Source of the DNA: Bacillota bacterium
Lineage (GTDB): Bacteria; Bacillota; Clostridia; Oscillospirales; Ruminococcaceae
Assembly: GCA_023391005.1 (NCBI GenBank)
Contig: JAEWBS010000046.1
Span: 1 to 24,210 of the forward strand
Direction of reading: 5' to 3'
Length of the DNA: 24,210 nucleotides
The notes below the pieces were generated by a model. The model worked only from the letters and a program-made list of their open reading frames with translations. It did no database searches and had not been told where the DNA came from. Shown one piece after another: positions 1 to 7,150 of this stretch. Numbering within the stretch: position 1 is the stretch's first letter; each line of letters opens with the position of its first letter. A program made the position numbers and the translations under genes.

Positions 1-319
1 CAAAGGCGTTGACGACAAAGGCATAGTGCTGCGCCGAGATGGCAAACACCCGGCGCACCGGCGCGCCGGATTTATACTGCTGCTCCAAGAGCGCGCTCTG
101 CTCCACCACCTGCCGCGCGTAGGATAAAAAGCGCGTGCCGTCCTCAGACAGATACACCCCTCGGTTGTTGCGGCAAAAGATGGTGATGCCCATCTCCTTC
201 TCCAGCTCAGAAATTGCCTTGGAGAGGCTGGGCTGAGTAACAAACAATGCCTGCGCGGCTGTGCTGATTGAACCGGACTGGGCAATTTGAATTACATATT
301 TTAGCTGCTGTAAGGTCAT
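1..319 (-). CDS. LysR-family transcriptional regulator, N-terminal part (cut by window edge)
   Basis: The reading frame starts at an ATG complementary to 317-319 and runs off the left edge, giving about 106 residues. The N-terminus MTLQQLKYVIQIAQSGSIS, followed by AAQALFVTQPSLSKAISELE, is the classic LysR winged HTH: helix-turn-helix about residues 18-37, then a linker helix with E-x-E-M-G. Residues after about 90 begin the effector-binding domain, which is lost here. An AAAGGGG ribosome site precedes the start by 6-7 bases. LysR proteins usually bind T-N11-A operators and often control a divergent gene; the divergent neighbour here is an inorganic pyrophosphatase. The gene it controls and its effector cannot be told from this fragment. 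Confidence 0.9.
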   Translation of the reverse strand, partial: MTLQQLKYVIQIAQSGSISTAAQALFVTQPSLSKAISELEKEMGITIFCRNNRGVYLSEDGTRFLSYARQVVEQSALLEQQYKSGAPVRRVFAISAQHYAFVVNAF

Positions 320-355
320 GTTCTACCCCTTTCAGATGATTGCGATATGGTGCGA

Positions 356-371
356 AGACCGGTATTGGTCT
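356..371. promoter_or_regulatory. possible LysR-type operator (short inverted repeat)
   Basis: AGACC-N6-GGTCT lies 37-52 bases upstream of the LysR start codon, in an AT-rich leader. It has dyad symmetry of the size seen in LysR autoregulatory sites, but it is short and could be chance. It is seen in sequence; the function is inferred only from position. Confidence 0.22.
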
Positions 372-402
372 ATATATTTTATAATATCACATTTTTATAT
401 AT

Positions 403-435
403 AAAAAAGACATTCCTTTCTTGAGGGAAAGAATG
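403..435 (-). terminator. possible minus-strand terminator or leader hairpin upstream of the LysR gene
   Basis: On the minus strand the arms CATTCTTTC (427-435) and GAAAGGAATG (411-420) pair with one bulge and are followed by TTTTTT (403-408). This is the shape of an intrinsic terminator. It sits about 85 bases before the LysR start, so it could be an attenuator in the regulator's leader or a stop for antisense transcripts from the pyrophosphatase promoter region. No gene lies immediately upstream on that strand. Confidence 0.35.
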
Positions 436-513
436 CGCCCTTAACAGCACAAAATAATCCATAACGGCAAAGGGACATGCCCTTCCCTGCTAACTGTTTG
501 CTCAGCGGCTACC

Positions 514-540
514 TTGCCTTTTTCGCGTATTTATTATAAT
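514..540 (+). promoter_or_regulatory. probable promoter of the pyrophosphatase gene
   Basis: A perfect -10 TATAAT (535-540) is preceded by TTGCCT (514-519) at a short spacing of 15. A transcript starting near 547 would have a leader of about 75 bases with AAGGGA before the ATG. The rest of the 302-base gap between the LysR gene and this gene holds only the small hairpins described and no open frame that I would defend. Confidence 0.4.
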
Positions 541-621
541 ATCAATTCATGGCTATTTAAAGAATAGGATGCACCAACGCACAGGTGCAACATGACGCTA
601 ATATGAAGGGAAAGAAAACTG

Positions 622-1152
622 ATGAATATTTGGCACGACATGCCCGAGGAGCGCATATCTCCCGATGATTTTTTTGCTGTGATTGAGATTGAGAAGGGCA
701 GCAAGGTGAAGTATGAGCTGGATAAAGGCACCGGCATGCTAATGCTTGACCGCATTCTCTACACCTCCACCCACTACCCGGCCAGCTACGGCTTCATTCC
801 GCGCACCTACGCGGACGACGGCGATCCTTTAGATGTGCTGGTGCTTTGCTCCGAGCCCATTATACCGATGTCGTTGGTACAGGTGTATCCTATCGGTGTA
901 ATCTCAATGGTCGACAACGGCCGCAACGACGAGAAAATTATCGCCATCCCGTTTGGCGACCCCACCTACAGTTGTTTCCGCAGTATTGAAGCGCTGCCGA
1001 CGCATACCTTCTCCGAGATGCGGCACTTTTTCAAGGTTTACAAAGAGCTTGAGAACAAAGAAACTGCCGTAAACGAGGTTATGGGTCAACGGGAGGCGGT
1101 TAAAATTGTTGATAAGGCCATTCGCCTCTACAAAGAAACCTTTCCCTTGTAG
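622..1152 (+). CDS. ppa: family I inorganic pyrophosphatase
   Basis: A soluble cytoplasmic enzyme that hydrolyses pyrophosphate to two phosphates and so pulls biosynthetic reactions forward. The 176-residue length is normal for a bacterial family I enzyme. The signature DDGDPLDVLVL is at residues 65-75; D66, D71, D98 and D103 match the metal-binding aspartates of the E. coli enzyme (D65, D70, D97, D102), with K105 and the K138/Y140 pair also in place, and ASYGFIP (54-60) supplying the substrate tyrosine. The ATG at 622 follows AAGGGA at suitable spacing. It is monocistronic, divergent from the LysR gene and closed by a hairpin at 1251. The catalytic residues appear complete, so I expect an active magnesium-dependent enzyme. 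Confidence 0.95.
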   Translation: MNIWHDMPEERISPDDFFAVIEIEKGSKVKYELDKGTGMLMLDRILYTSTHYPASYGFIPRTYADDGDPLDVLVLCSEPIIPMSLVQVYPIGVISMVDNGRNDEKIIAIPFGDPTYSCFRSIEALPTHTFSEMRHFFKVYKELENKETAVNEVMGQREAVKIVDKAIRLYKETFPL

Positions 1153-1250
1153 TTTAGGCTTGCCAGAAACCCCGAATTTTGATGTCGGGCACTCCCCTTA
1201 CCTCAAAGAGGCTTCCACGTGATTGACGATGATAATGCTATAACAGTTAT

Positions 1251-1281
1251 GGGGAACGTCGGTAAAATACCGACGTTCCCC
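1251..1281. terminator. hairpin between convergent genes, likely bidirectional terminator
   Basis: A perfect 14-bp stem (1251-1264 with 1268-1281, GGGGAACGTCGGTA and its complement) closes a 3-base AAA loop. It lies midway between the ends of the pyrophosphatase gene and of the convergent EFR1-type gene. There is no long U tract on either side (ATCGTTTA on plus), so termination efficiency is uncertain, but position and stem strength fit a shared terminator. Confidence 0.65.
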
Positions 1282-1317
1282 ATCGTTTATGTCCGCCTTA
1301 ATGCTGTGTTTGGATGG

Positions 1318-2142
1318 TTATATAAAAAATTCCGGCTCGGCGCGGCGGGCAAAATCCCGTTCCAGCATGTGCTTATGTGATAAAAATTGCTCGTCATCAA
1401 AGTATTTTGCATCTTGCGGACACCGTTTTACACAGGCATGACATTTGATGCATATTCCGAATACATCGGCGGGATCTTCCTTGTTGATCGACCCCATCGG
1501 ACATCGCTGAATGCAAACACCGCAATGATTGCATTTTTCCATATCGGTCTTAGGCTTAGCCTTTAAAAAGACGGTGGGATTTCCGTCCAGCCCCTTGGGC
1601 GTATAATATACCTCGGGCGGATTGCTGCCCTTTACATCAACAGGCTGCGGGAAATCCTCAAGCGTATTGATCTTCTCAACTACTTTGGTTGAAAACGCCT
1701 CCAGCTTCTCTAAATCCGCTTGATCCGGCCGACCGGCTGCCAAAACCTTTGAAAAAGCGTGTTGAGCAGCCACACCCGCCCCCGCAATCGTATGAAAGCC
1801 ATTGTCTTCTAAAATATTACGAAGCTCGCTCAGTGCATCGTCAAAGCTCCGGTTACCGAATACTGCAACCGGCACAGCCAGCGCGCCGTTCCCAACAAAA
1901 TTTTTCTGCACATAGGGTAACAATTTATTGGGAACTCTTCCTGCGTAAACCGGCGTTCCCCATATAACCAAATCTGTTTTATCAAAGGAATTTATTTCTT
2001 CTCTGGCAGCCGGAAGGGTGTAGTCCAACTTTTCTACCGGCAGATTGAGTTTTTCTCCAATCGATTCCGCAAGAGAAACCGTTACTTTTTCGGTGTTCCC
2101 AACAGGACTAAAATATACAGCCCAGACCTTATTAATATCCAT
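1318..2142 (-). CDS. EFR1-type flavodoxin-ferredoxin fusion protein
   Basis: 274 residues. Residues 1-160 form a flavodoxin-like domain: strand KVWAVYFSPVGNT (5-17) carries the FMN phosphate-loop pattern, followed by WGTPVYAGRVP (61-71). Residues 200-245 carry two [4Fe-4S] motifs, C204-x2-C207-x2-C210-x3-C214-P and C231-x2-C234-x2-C237-x3-C241-P. This is the layout of the EFR1 family of anaerobes, predicted cytoplasmic electron-transfer proteins; the partner is not known for most members. The ATG at 2142 follows GAGGAGAGG. It stands alone: the upstream ligD gene ends 288 bases away behind a hairpin, and a separate extended -10 promoter serves this gene. Cys spacing is intact. A role in oxygen or nitrosative stress would be speculation. 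Confidence 0.88.
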   Translation of the reverse strand: MDINKVWAVYFSPVGNTEKVTVSLAESIGEKLNLPVEKLDYTLPAAREEINSFDKTDLVIWGTPVYAGRVPNKLLPYVQKNFVGNGALAVPVAVFGNRSFDDALSELRNILEDNGFHTIAGAGVAAQHAFSKVLAAGRPDQADLEKLEAFSTKVVEKINTLEDFPQPVDVKGSNPPEVYYTPKGLDGNPTVFLKAKPKTDMEKCNHCGVCIQRCPMGSINKEDPADVFGICIKCHACVKRCPQDAKYFDDEQFLSHKHMLERDFARRAEPEFFI

Positions 2143-2179
2143 TTTCAGCGCCTCTCCTCTTATATGCGAATTTGTTATT

Positions 2180-2188
2180 ATTATATCA
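2180..2188 (-). promoter_or_regulatory. extended -10 promoter of the EFR1-type gene
   Basis: On the minus strand TGATATAAT gives a perfect -10 with the TGn extension. No good -35 is present at 17 bases, as is usual for extended -10 promoters. Transcription would start near 2173, leaving a leader of about 30 bases that contains the GAGGAG ribosome site. Confidence 0.5.
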
Positions 2189-2223
2189 TACCAAACATAC
2201 TTAGAGGAGTAAAGGGAATAGCC

Positions 2224-2316
2224 GACTTTTAGCCAATAATAAATTTAATAGAAACTAATAAATTTATTAGCTGCTTCTTAAATTTAAAGGATCTTTATAT
2301 ATAGAATCTAAAAGTC
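2224..2316. repeat. AT-rich segment framed by 9-base inverted repeats with a central 16-base palindrome
   Basis: GACTTTTAG (2224-2232) and CTAAAAGTC (2308-2316) are perfect complements 75 bases apart. Between them CTAATAAATTTATTAG (2255-2270) is a perfect 16-base palindrome. The stretch is far more AT-rich than its surroundings. It could be an operator or curved upstream region of the EFR1-type gene, or a small decayed element; I see no target duplication. Confidence 0.35.
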
Positions 2317-2355
2317 AGGTTTGGACCAATAGATTTTTGAAGGCGATTTGCCGCA

Positions 2356-2395
2356 AATAAGATGCCGTGCGGCTTTTACCGCGCGGCATCTTATT
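2356..2395 (-). terminator. strong hairpin downstream of ligD, probable terminator
   Basis: Arms of 17 bases (2356-2372 and 2379-2395) pair with a single non-Watson-Crick position around a 6-base loop, 35 bases beyond the ligD stop codon. The stem core is GC-rich. It lacks a clear U tract on the minus strand, so it may serve as a transcript 3' end stabiliser as much as a terminator. Confidence 0.5.
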
Positions 2396-2430
2396 AGGTT
2401 TCGTAAACTTATTGGATATCTTAAAAATTT

Positions 2431-4872
2431 TCACTTTAACAGCTGATGATTTTGAAAAAAGTCCTGCCAAGGGTCGACACCGTCGATTCGCCGGAGCGCT
2501 TCTGCCATATCAATGCCGTCGGGCGTGACGGTGTCAAGCTCTTCCCACGCGATGGGCATTGACACACGGGCACCCTTTCGGGCTCTGATGGAATAAGGCG
2601 CGATACTGGTGGCGCCCCTGCCGTTCCTAATCCAGTCGATGAATATCTTGTTCGTCCTTTTGGCTTTTCGGACGTTGCTGGTATAACGATCGGGCCATTT
2701 CTGCTCCATTACCTCAGCTACACGCTTGGCAAAATCGTAAAATACCTCCCACGAGACCGCAGGCTTTAAAGGGACGACCACATGGTACCCCTTTCCGCCG
2801 CTGGTTTTAAGATACGACTCAAGCGACAGCTCCGAGAGGATATTTTTGACATCCAAAACGCCCTGCCGCACCGTGCCGATATCCATTCCTTCATCGGGGT
2901 CAAGGTCAAAAACCATCATATCGGGTTGTTCCAGCGTGTCCACACGGCTGCCCCAGATATGGAATTCCAGTGTCCCCATCTGCGCTTCGGACACAAGGCC
3001 GGACACGTCCTCAATATAGAAGTAGTCCTCCGTCTCTCCGTCGCTGTTTGTAACCGGGATCGTCACAACGCCTTTGCTGCCCGAACCCGGATGCTTCTTA
3101 AAGAAGCAGGACTGAGATACTCCCTTGGGGCAGCGCACGATACTTAAAATCCGCCGGCCTACATAGGGCAGCATGCGCGCCGCCACCTGCGCGTAATACC
3201 GGACGACATCCTCTTTTGTGATGGATGGATCGTCAAACATCACCTTGTCCGGACTCGTAATTTTGACGCCTTCGATGATGATCTGCTTACCGTTTGAATC
3301 CATTGGCCGCTCCAATTCTTCCGCGGACGATGACTTTGATTGCAGCTTATCCTCCGCTTGTTCTTTCTTGACATCCTCAGGTTTCTTATCCGCCCGCAGG
3401 CCTTTGTAGCTGGCCTGCCTCAATAGATTGTCCTGCGTCCATTCGACGAATTTAATTTCCGCGACTAACTGAGGCTCCAGCCAAATGATCGCTTCACCCG
3501 TTCTGGGCTTGGGCGCATCTTTAAAAGCGGGTTGCATCCGCTTTAGGGCCTCAAATTTTGTCGCCAGCTCTTTGATGTCGGCCTCAGTAAATCCGGTGCC
3601 CGCGCGTCCGGCGTAGATGAGCGCGCCATCTTCATAGACGCCAAGAAGAAGCGCGCTTATTCCCCGCGTTCTGAGGGTTTGTGTGTAGCCGCCGATGACA
3701 AATTCTTGCCGCTTATCACATTTAAGCTTGATCCAGTCGCCGTTTCTGGTTCCGCTGTAGGCCGAATCGGCCCTTTTGCCGATAATCCCCTCCATGCCGG
3801 CTTGGCAGGCGGTGGCAAAGCTCTCGCCGCCGTTGCCCCGAATATGCCGGCTGTAGTAGAGGTTTTTCGGGGCGTCCTTCGTCAGCGCCTCCAGCGTTGT
3901 TTTTCGCTCGGTCAGGCTCTGTCCACGGAGATCCGCACCGTCCAGCGCCAGAAGATCGAAGACGATATAAGTTGGATTTTTATTCTGGGGGCTCTTCATA
4001 TAGCTTTGCAGCGCCTGAAAATCCGTCTTGCCCGACGCGTCGGTAACCACCATTTCGCCGTCAAGAACCATCGCCCTGCCTGCGGCCCAAGTGATGAGCG
4101 AGGCGGCGACCTCTTCAAAGCGATTGGTATAATCATTGCCACCACGCGTTTGCAGACGGACGCGGTTGCCCGCTACAAACGCTATGATGCGGTAACCGTC
4201 ATATTTGAGCTCATAGAGCCAGTCCTCGCCCTCGGGAATGGTACGCACAAGCTGGGCAAGCTGTACCTCGGCATGATCGAAAGGATTTTGTGTGAACTTT
4301 TCATCCTCATTCTTTTCGATTTCTGACATGCTGCGCCCGCTTCGGATACTGGTGATAAATTCCGAAACCCCATCGTCACTTTGGGCGTATTCGTCCTTTT
4401 CTTTGAGCAAAAGCCAGTTGTCCCGCGTTTCGTCCGCTCTCGCCTTCATGCGCACCAGCGCCCATTTGCCCTTGAGCCGCCTGCCCTTGAGAATGAGCTT
4501 AAGCGAGCCCTGCCGCAATCCCTCATCGACATCCACCTGAGGCTCCCAGATGCCTTCATCCCAGAGCATCACAGTGCCGCCGCCATATTCCCCCTTGGGA
4601 ATCGTCCCCTCAAAGTTGCGGTATTCCAGCGGATGATCCTCCACCTGTACGGCAAGCCGTTTGTCGCGGGTATTGTACGAAGGCCCCTTGGGTACTGCCC
4701 AGCTTAAAAGTACCCCGCCCCATTCCAGACGAAGGTCGTAATGCGCCCTGCGGGCCATGTGATGCTGAACAACGAACCGCAGCCGTTCTGCAGCGCCTTG
4801 CGTCTCGCCTTGCGGTTCCAGCGTTTTTTCAAAATTTCGTTTTTGATTATAGACATTGAGTTTCTCAGTCAT
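2431..4872 (-). CDS. ligD: ATP-dependent DNA ligase LigD (phosphoesterase-ligase-polymerase)
   Basis: The end-processing and sealing enzyme of bacterial non-homologous end joining, 813 residues. Domain 1 (about 30-160) is the 3'-phosphoesterase: QHHMARRAHYDLRLEW (36-51) gives H38, H44, D46 and R48, with H80 in DHPLEY. Domain 2 (about 205-500) is the ATP-dependent ligase: K223 in ELKYDGYR is the adenylated lysine, EGIIGKR (361-367) is motif IV and WIKLKC (380-385) motif V. A charged linker (about 495-525) leads to domain 3 (530-813), the primase-polymerase: DLDPD (656-660) and D746 in FIDWIRN bind metal, and H697 in GKGYHVVV binds nucleotide. The order matches Pseudomonas LigD, not Bacillus (which lacks the phosphoesterase) or Mycobacterium (polymerase first). 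It lies 72 bases downstream of ku, probably in one transcript. The ribosome site is weak. All three active sites look intact. Confidence 0.96.
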   Translation of the reverse strand: MTEKLNVYNQKRNFEKTLEPQGETQGAAERLRFVVQHHMARRAHYDLRLEWGGVLLSWAVPKGPSYNTRDKRLAVQVEDHPLEYRNFEGTIPKGEYGGGTVMLWDEGIWEPQVDVDEGLRQGSLKLILKGRRLKGKWALVRMKARADETRDNWLLLKEKDEYAQSDDGVSEFITSIRSGRSMSEIEKNEDEKFTQNPFDHAEVQLAQLVRTIPEGEDWLYELKYDGYRIIAFVAGNRVRLQTRGGNDYTNRFEEVAASLITWAAGRAMVLDGEMVVTDASGKTDFQALQSYMKSPQNKNPTYIVFDLLALDGADLRGQSLTERKTTLEALTKDAPKNLYYSRHIRGNGGESFATACQAGMEGIIGKRADSAYSGTRNGDWIKLKCDKRQEFVIGGYTQTLRTRGISALLLGVYEDGALIYAGRAGTGFTEADIKELATKFEALKRMQPAFKDAPKPRTGEAIIWLEPQLVAEIKFVEWTQDNLLRQASYKGLRADKKPEDVKKEQAEDKLQSKSSSAEELERPMDSNGKQIIIEGVKITSPDKVMFDDPSITKEDVVRYYAQVAARMLPYVGRRILSIVRCPKGVSQSCFFKKHPGSGSKGVVTIPVTNSDGETEDYFYIEDVSGLVSEAQMGTLEFHIWGSRVDTLEQPDMMVFDLDPDEGMDIGTVRQGVLDVKNILSELSLESYLKTSGGKGYHVVVPLKPAVSWEVFYDFAKRVAEVMEQKWPDRYTSNVRKAKRTNKIFIDWIRNGRGATSIAPYSIRARKGARVSMPIAWEELDTVTPDGIDMAEALRRIDGVDPWQDFFQNHQLLK

Positions 4873-4944
4873 AAAATTTTCGCCCGCAGCGCCGCCAAGG
4901 ATGCAAAACGCCCCGTACGCCGCTTCACCTACTTTGCGTTGCGG

Positions 4945-5718
4945 TTACGCCAGTTCCTTGTCCTTTTTTGCTTTTTCAACGCTGGCTTTAAGCGCCTCCA
5001 TAAGGTCGATGACCTTGTTGGTATCCTCTGCTTCCGCGGCGACAACCTCCTGACCGGAAATTTTACTTTCGATCAGCGCGCGTAGCTTAGTCTGGTATTC
5101 GTCCTTATATTTTTCGGGGTCAAAGGGCGTATCCATCGAATTGATCAGCAGCTTGGCCATATTGAGCTCCTGCTCCGAAACGTCGGGCTTATTATAGGGC
5201 TTTTGAAGTGATTTGATATCATCGGCATAGTACATGGTGGAAATGAGGACGCCGTCCTCGCGCGGGATAATGGCCATCAGCGTATCCTTGGTGCCCATCA
5301 CCGCCTTACCGATGGCTATTTTCTGTTCGGCCATCAGAGCGGAGCGCAGTAACTCAAAGGCTTTTTCACCGCCCGTTTCAGGCACGGCCTGATAGGTTTT
5401 GTCGTAGTAGACCGGAGAAATTTGATTAAGCTGGGCAAAATGCAATATCTGAATGGATTTTTCCTTTTCTGTTTTGATCTTTTCAATCTCTTCATCCGTG
5501 ACGACAACATACCGGTCTTTGTCATATTCAAAACCCTTGACAATATCGCCCGATGTGATCTCCTTGCCACAATGGGCACAGGTCTTTTTGTACCGGATGC
5601 GGCTGTTGTCTTCCTTATGCAGCTGGTTAAAGTGGATGTCGTTATCCTGCGTGGCGGTATGCATCGCGATCGGAATCGCGACCATGCCAAACGTTATGAC
5701 CGATTTTCGGGATACCAT
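4945..5718 (-). CDS. ku: bacterial Ku homodimer protein for non-homologous end joining
   Basis: Ku encircles broken double-stranded DNA ends and recruits LigD. I place the start at the ATG complementary to 5716-5718, giving 257 residues beginning MVSRKSVITFGMVAIPI, because this matches the family N-terminus and because GGAGGTG stands 8 bases upstream. A longer in-frame start at 5793 would add 25 unrelated residues. The beta-barrel core includes HFNQLHKEDNSRIRYKKTC and a CAHCGKEI motif followed by IVKGFEYDKDRYVVVTDEE, typical of bacterial Ku. The C-terminus ends in a lysine-rich helix (EALKASVEKAKKDKELA), the usual short tail for LigD contact. It is first in the ku-ligD unit. In Bacillus this pair is a forespore function; no sporulation promoter could be confidently identified here. 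Confidence 0.95.
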   Translation of the reverse strand: MVSRKSVITFGMVAIPIAMHTATQDNDIHFNQLHKEDNSRIRYKKTCAHCGKEITSGDIVKGFEYDKDRYVVVTDEEIEKIKTEKEKSIQILHFAQLNQISPVYYDKTYQAVPETGGEKAFELLRSALMAEQKIAIGKAVMGTKDTLMAIIPREDGVLISTMYYADDIKSLQKPYNKPDVSEQELNMAKLLINSMDTPFDPEKYKDEYQTKLRALIESKISGQEVVAAEAEDTNKVIDLMEALKASVEKAKKDKELA

Positions 5719-6044
5719 AATAGAAACACCTCCGGTTTTAGTGTTCCCGACCGAATTGTAAGTATCCGGCATATGAACTGCCTTTTTAAACAAACGACCC
5801 TGCGGCGGCTACGTTTTTCGCACTGCTCAGTCCTGCTTTCATATCGCTTTAGCACCGAGAGATGATCCGCCTCTGCCGCTTCCAGCGCGACCTGATTTCA
5901 GCAGTCTGTTAGCCACCCTGCGCAGAGTATTTTAATGGCGGTCTATATAATAATTTTTGTATCAGAATGGCCTGCCTTCGGGCGTTTGAATTCCCCGCTT
6001 CATTGTATATCCAAATCTACAAAATTACCGCCGCAAAACCCGTA
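5719..6044. other. non-coding gap upstream of ku
   Basis: After the terminator of the upstream operon, this stretch must hold the ku-ligD promoter. I see an AT-rich patch at 5940-5965 with TATTAT-like hexamers on the minus strand but no convincing -35 partner, and no good SigG or SigF match. Nothing else is recognised; open frames here are short and lack ribosome sites. Confidence 0.4.
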
Positions 6045-6091
6045 TTAATAAATAAAAGCTGACAAGCTTTCTTATCGAAAACCTGTCAACT
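6045..6091 (-). terminator. intrinsic terminator of the ada operon
   Basis: On the minus strand the 14-base arms AGTTGACAGGTTTT (6078-6091) and its partner (6057-6070) form a stem with three G-U pairs and a 7-base loop, immediately followed by TTTATTTATTAA. It lies 38 bases beyond the stop codon of the reductase gene, as expected for an intrinsic terminator. Confidence 0.75.
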
Positions 6092-6128
6092 TATCTTGTT
6101 GGCGAGAAAGCGAATTAAGCGGCACTTG

Positions 6129-7148
6129 CTATAAATCCCATCCTGTTAAAAAAGACTTGTTAGAAGCCAACGGTCTGCCAATTCCAATAAGATCACAAAC
6201 ATGCTCTTGGAGTAACTTTTCCGCCGTCGCCCGCGTGCGAATCCCGCCCGTACAGTCTACCAACACATCGTACTTGTGCACTGCGTCGCGCATCGCTTTG
6301 GAATAAGGCGCGAAATAAGCGGTATCATTATCATCCACACCAATGCCATAAACACAATGGTTGCCCGAAACACTTAGCCAATCGATCCCCATCTTTGCCA
6401 ATTCTTCCGCCACCCAAAGACCATCAGCCAACGTGAAGCCGTTTCCCGGCGCGCCCGGCATTTGATCGGATGCACCTAATCTGACTGAAAGTGCCGCGCT
6501 TCCAATAACGCCTTTTACCGCTTCCACAATATCAAACAACAATCTTGCACGATTGGCAAGGGCGCCCCCATAAGCATCTGTCCTAATATTGGTCAAGGGG
6601 CTAAGAAATTGACTGATGAGGTACCCATGAGAAGCATAAATCTGCACACCGCCGTTAAACTTCGACACCTCAACGGCACGGCGGGCTGCGTCTGCAAAGG
6701 ACTGTATAATTTCATGGATTTCATTCAACTCCAACGCGCGGGAATCTGCATCAACAGGAGATTTTCTTGGGGTGGGCAAGCCGGAGGGCGAAACAAGTTC
6801 AAAGTCAGCTTCATCGAGCAGCGCGGCCGTTGTTGCCCTTGCGCCGAAATTGAGTTGCGCAACAATAGGAATTCCCTGTTCCCGATATATTTTTGTCACC
6901 GGCTCCAAGGCCATGGCAGATTCGTCATTGTATAAGCGCGGTTGATGCAACGCGCCTCGTCCCCAAGGATGAACGGCATGCTGCTCAGCCACAATAAGTC
7001 CCGCACCCGATTGCGCATATCCCTTGTAAATTTCTAAGGTTTTCTCAGTAGGCGCACCGCAATGATCCCCGGAATTCGTAACAATTGGCGCCGCAATAAT
7101 CCTGTTTTGCAACGTCATGCTTTTTATTGAAATACGGTCTTTTAACAT
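6129..7148 (-). CDS. Old Yellow Enzyme-family NAD(P)H:flavin oxidoreductase
   Basis: A 339-residue FMN-dependent ene-reductase-like TIM barrel without the C-terminal iron-sulfur and NAD domains of the 2,4-dienoyl-CoA reductase subgroup. Family marks: LQNRIIAAPI (13-22), QLNFGAR (98-104), SHGYLISQFLSPLTN (173-187) and RTDAYGG (189-195), VRLGASD (222-228), and the FMN phosphate-binding GGIRTRATAE (301-310) and IGIGRPL (321-327). Members reduce activated C=C or nitro groups. The residue pair that binds the substrate carbonyl in this family (His-x-x-His or His-x-x-Asn) is Y171-x-x-H174 here, so substrate choice may differ. The ATG is 2 bases after the ada stop, with AAGGAG inside the end of ada, so the two are translated from one mRNA. 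Clean-up of electrophiles alongside alkylation repair is an inference from this pairing. Confidence 0.88.
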   Translation of the reverse strand: MLKDRISIKSMTLQNRIIAAPIVTNSGDHCGAPTEKTLEIYKGYAQSGAGLIVAEQHAVHPWGRGALHQPRLYNDESAMALEPVTKIYREQGIPIVAQLNFGARATTAALLDEADFELVSPSGLPTPRKSPVDADSRALELNEIHEIIQSFADAARRAVEVSKFNGGVQIYASHGYLISQFLSPLTNIRTDAYGGALANRARLLFDIVEAVKGVIGSAALSVRLGASDQMPGAPGNGFTLADGLWVAEELAKMGIDWLSVSGNHCVYGIGVDDNDTAYFAPYSKAMRDAVHKYDVLVDCTGGIRTRATAEKLLQEHVCDLIGIGRPLASNKSFLTGWDL

Positions 7149-7150
7149 GG

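Noticed and set aside
5719..5793. 25-residue N-terminal extension of Ku
   Set aside because: The family N-terminus and a strong GGAGGTG site place the start at 5718; the extension resembles nothing.
5935..5975. possible ku promoter, SigA or forespore type
   Set aside because: TATTAT and CATTAAA-like hexamers occur but no -35 at correct spacing, so I do not annotate it.
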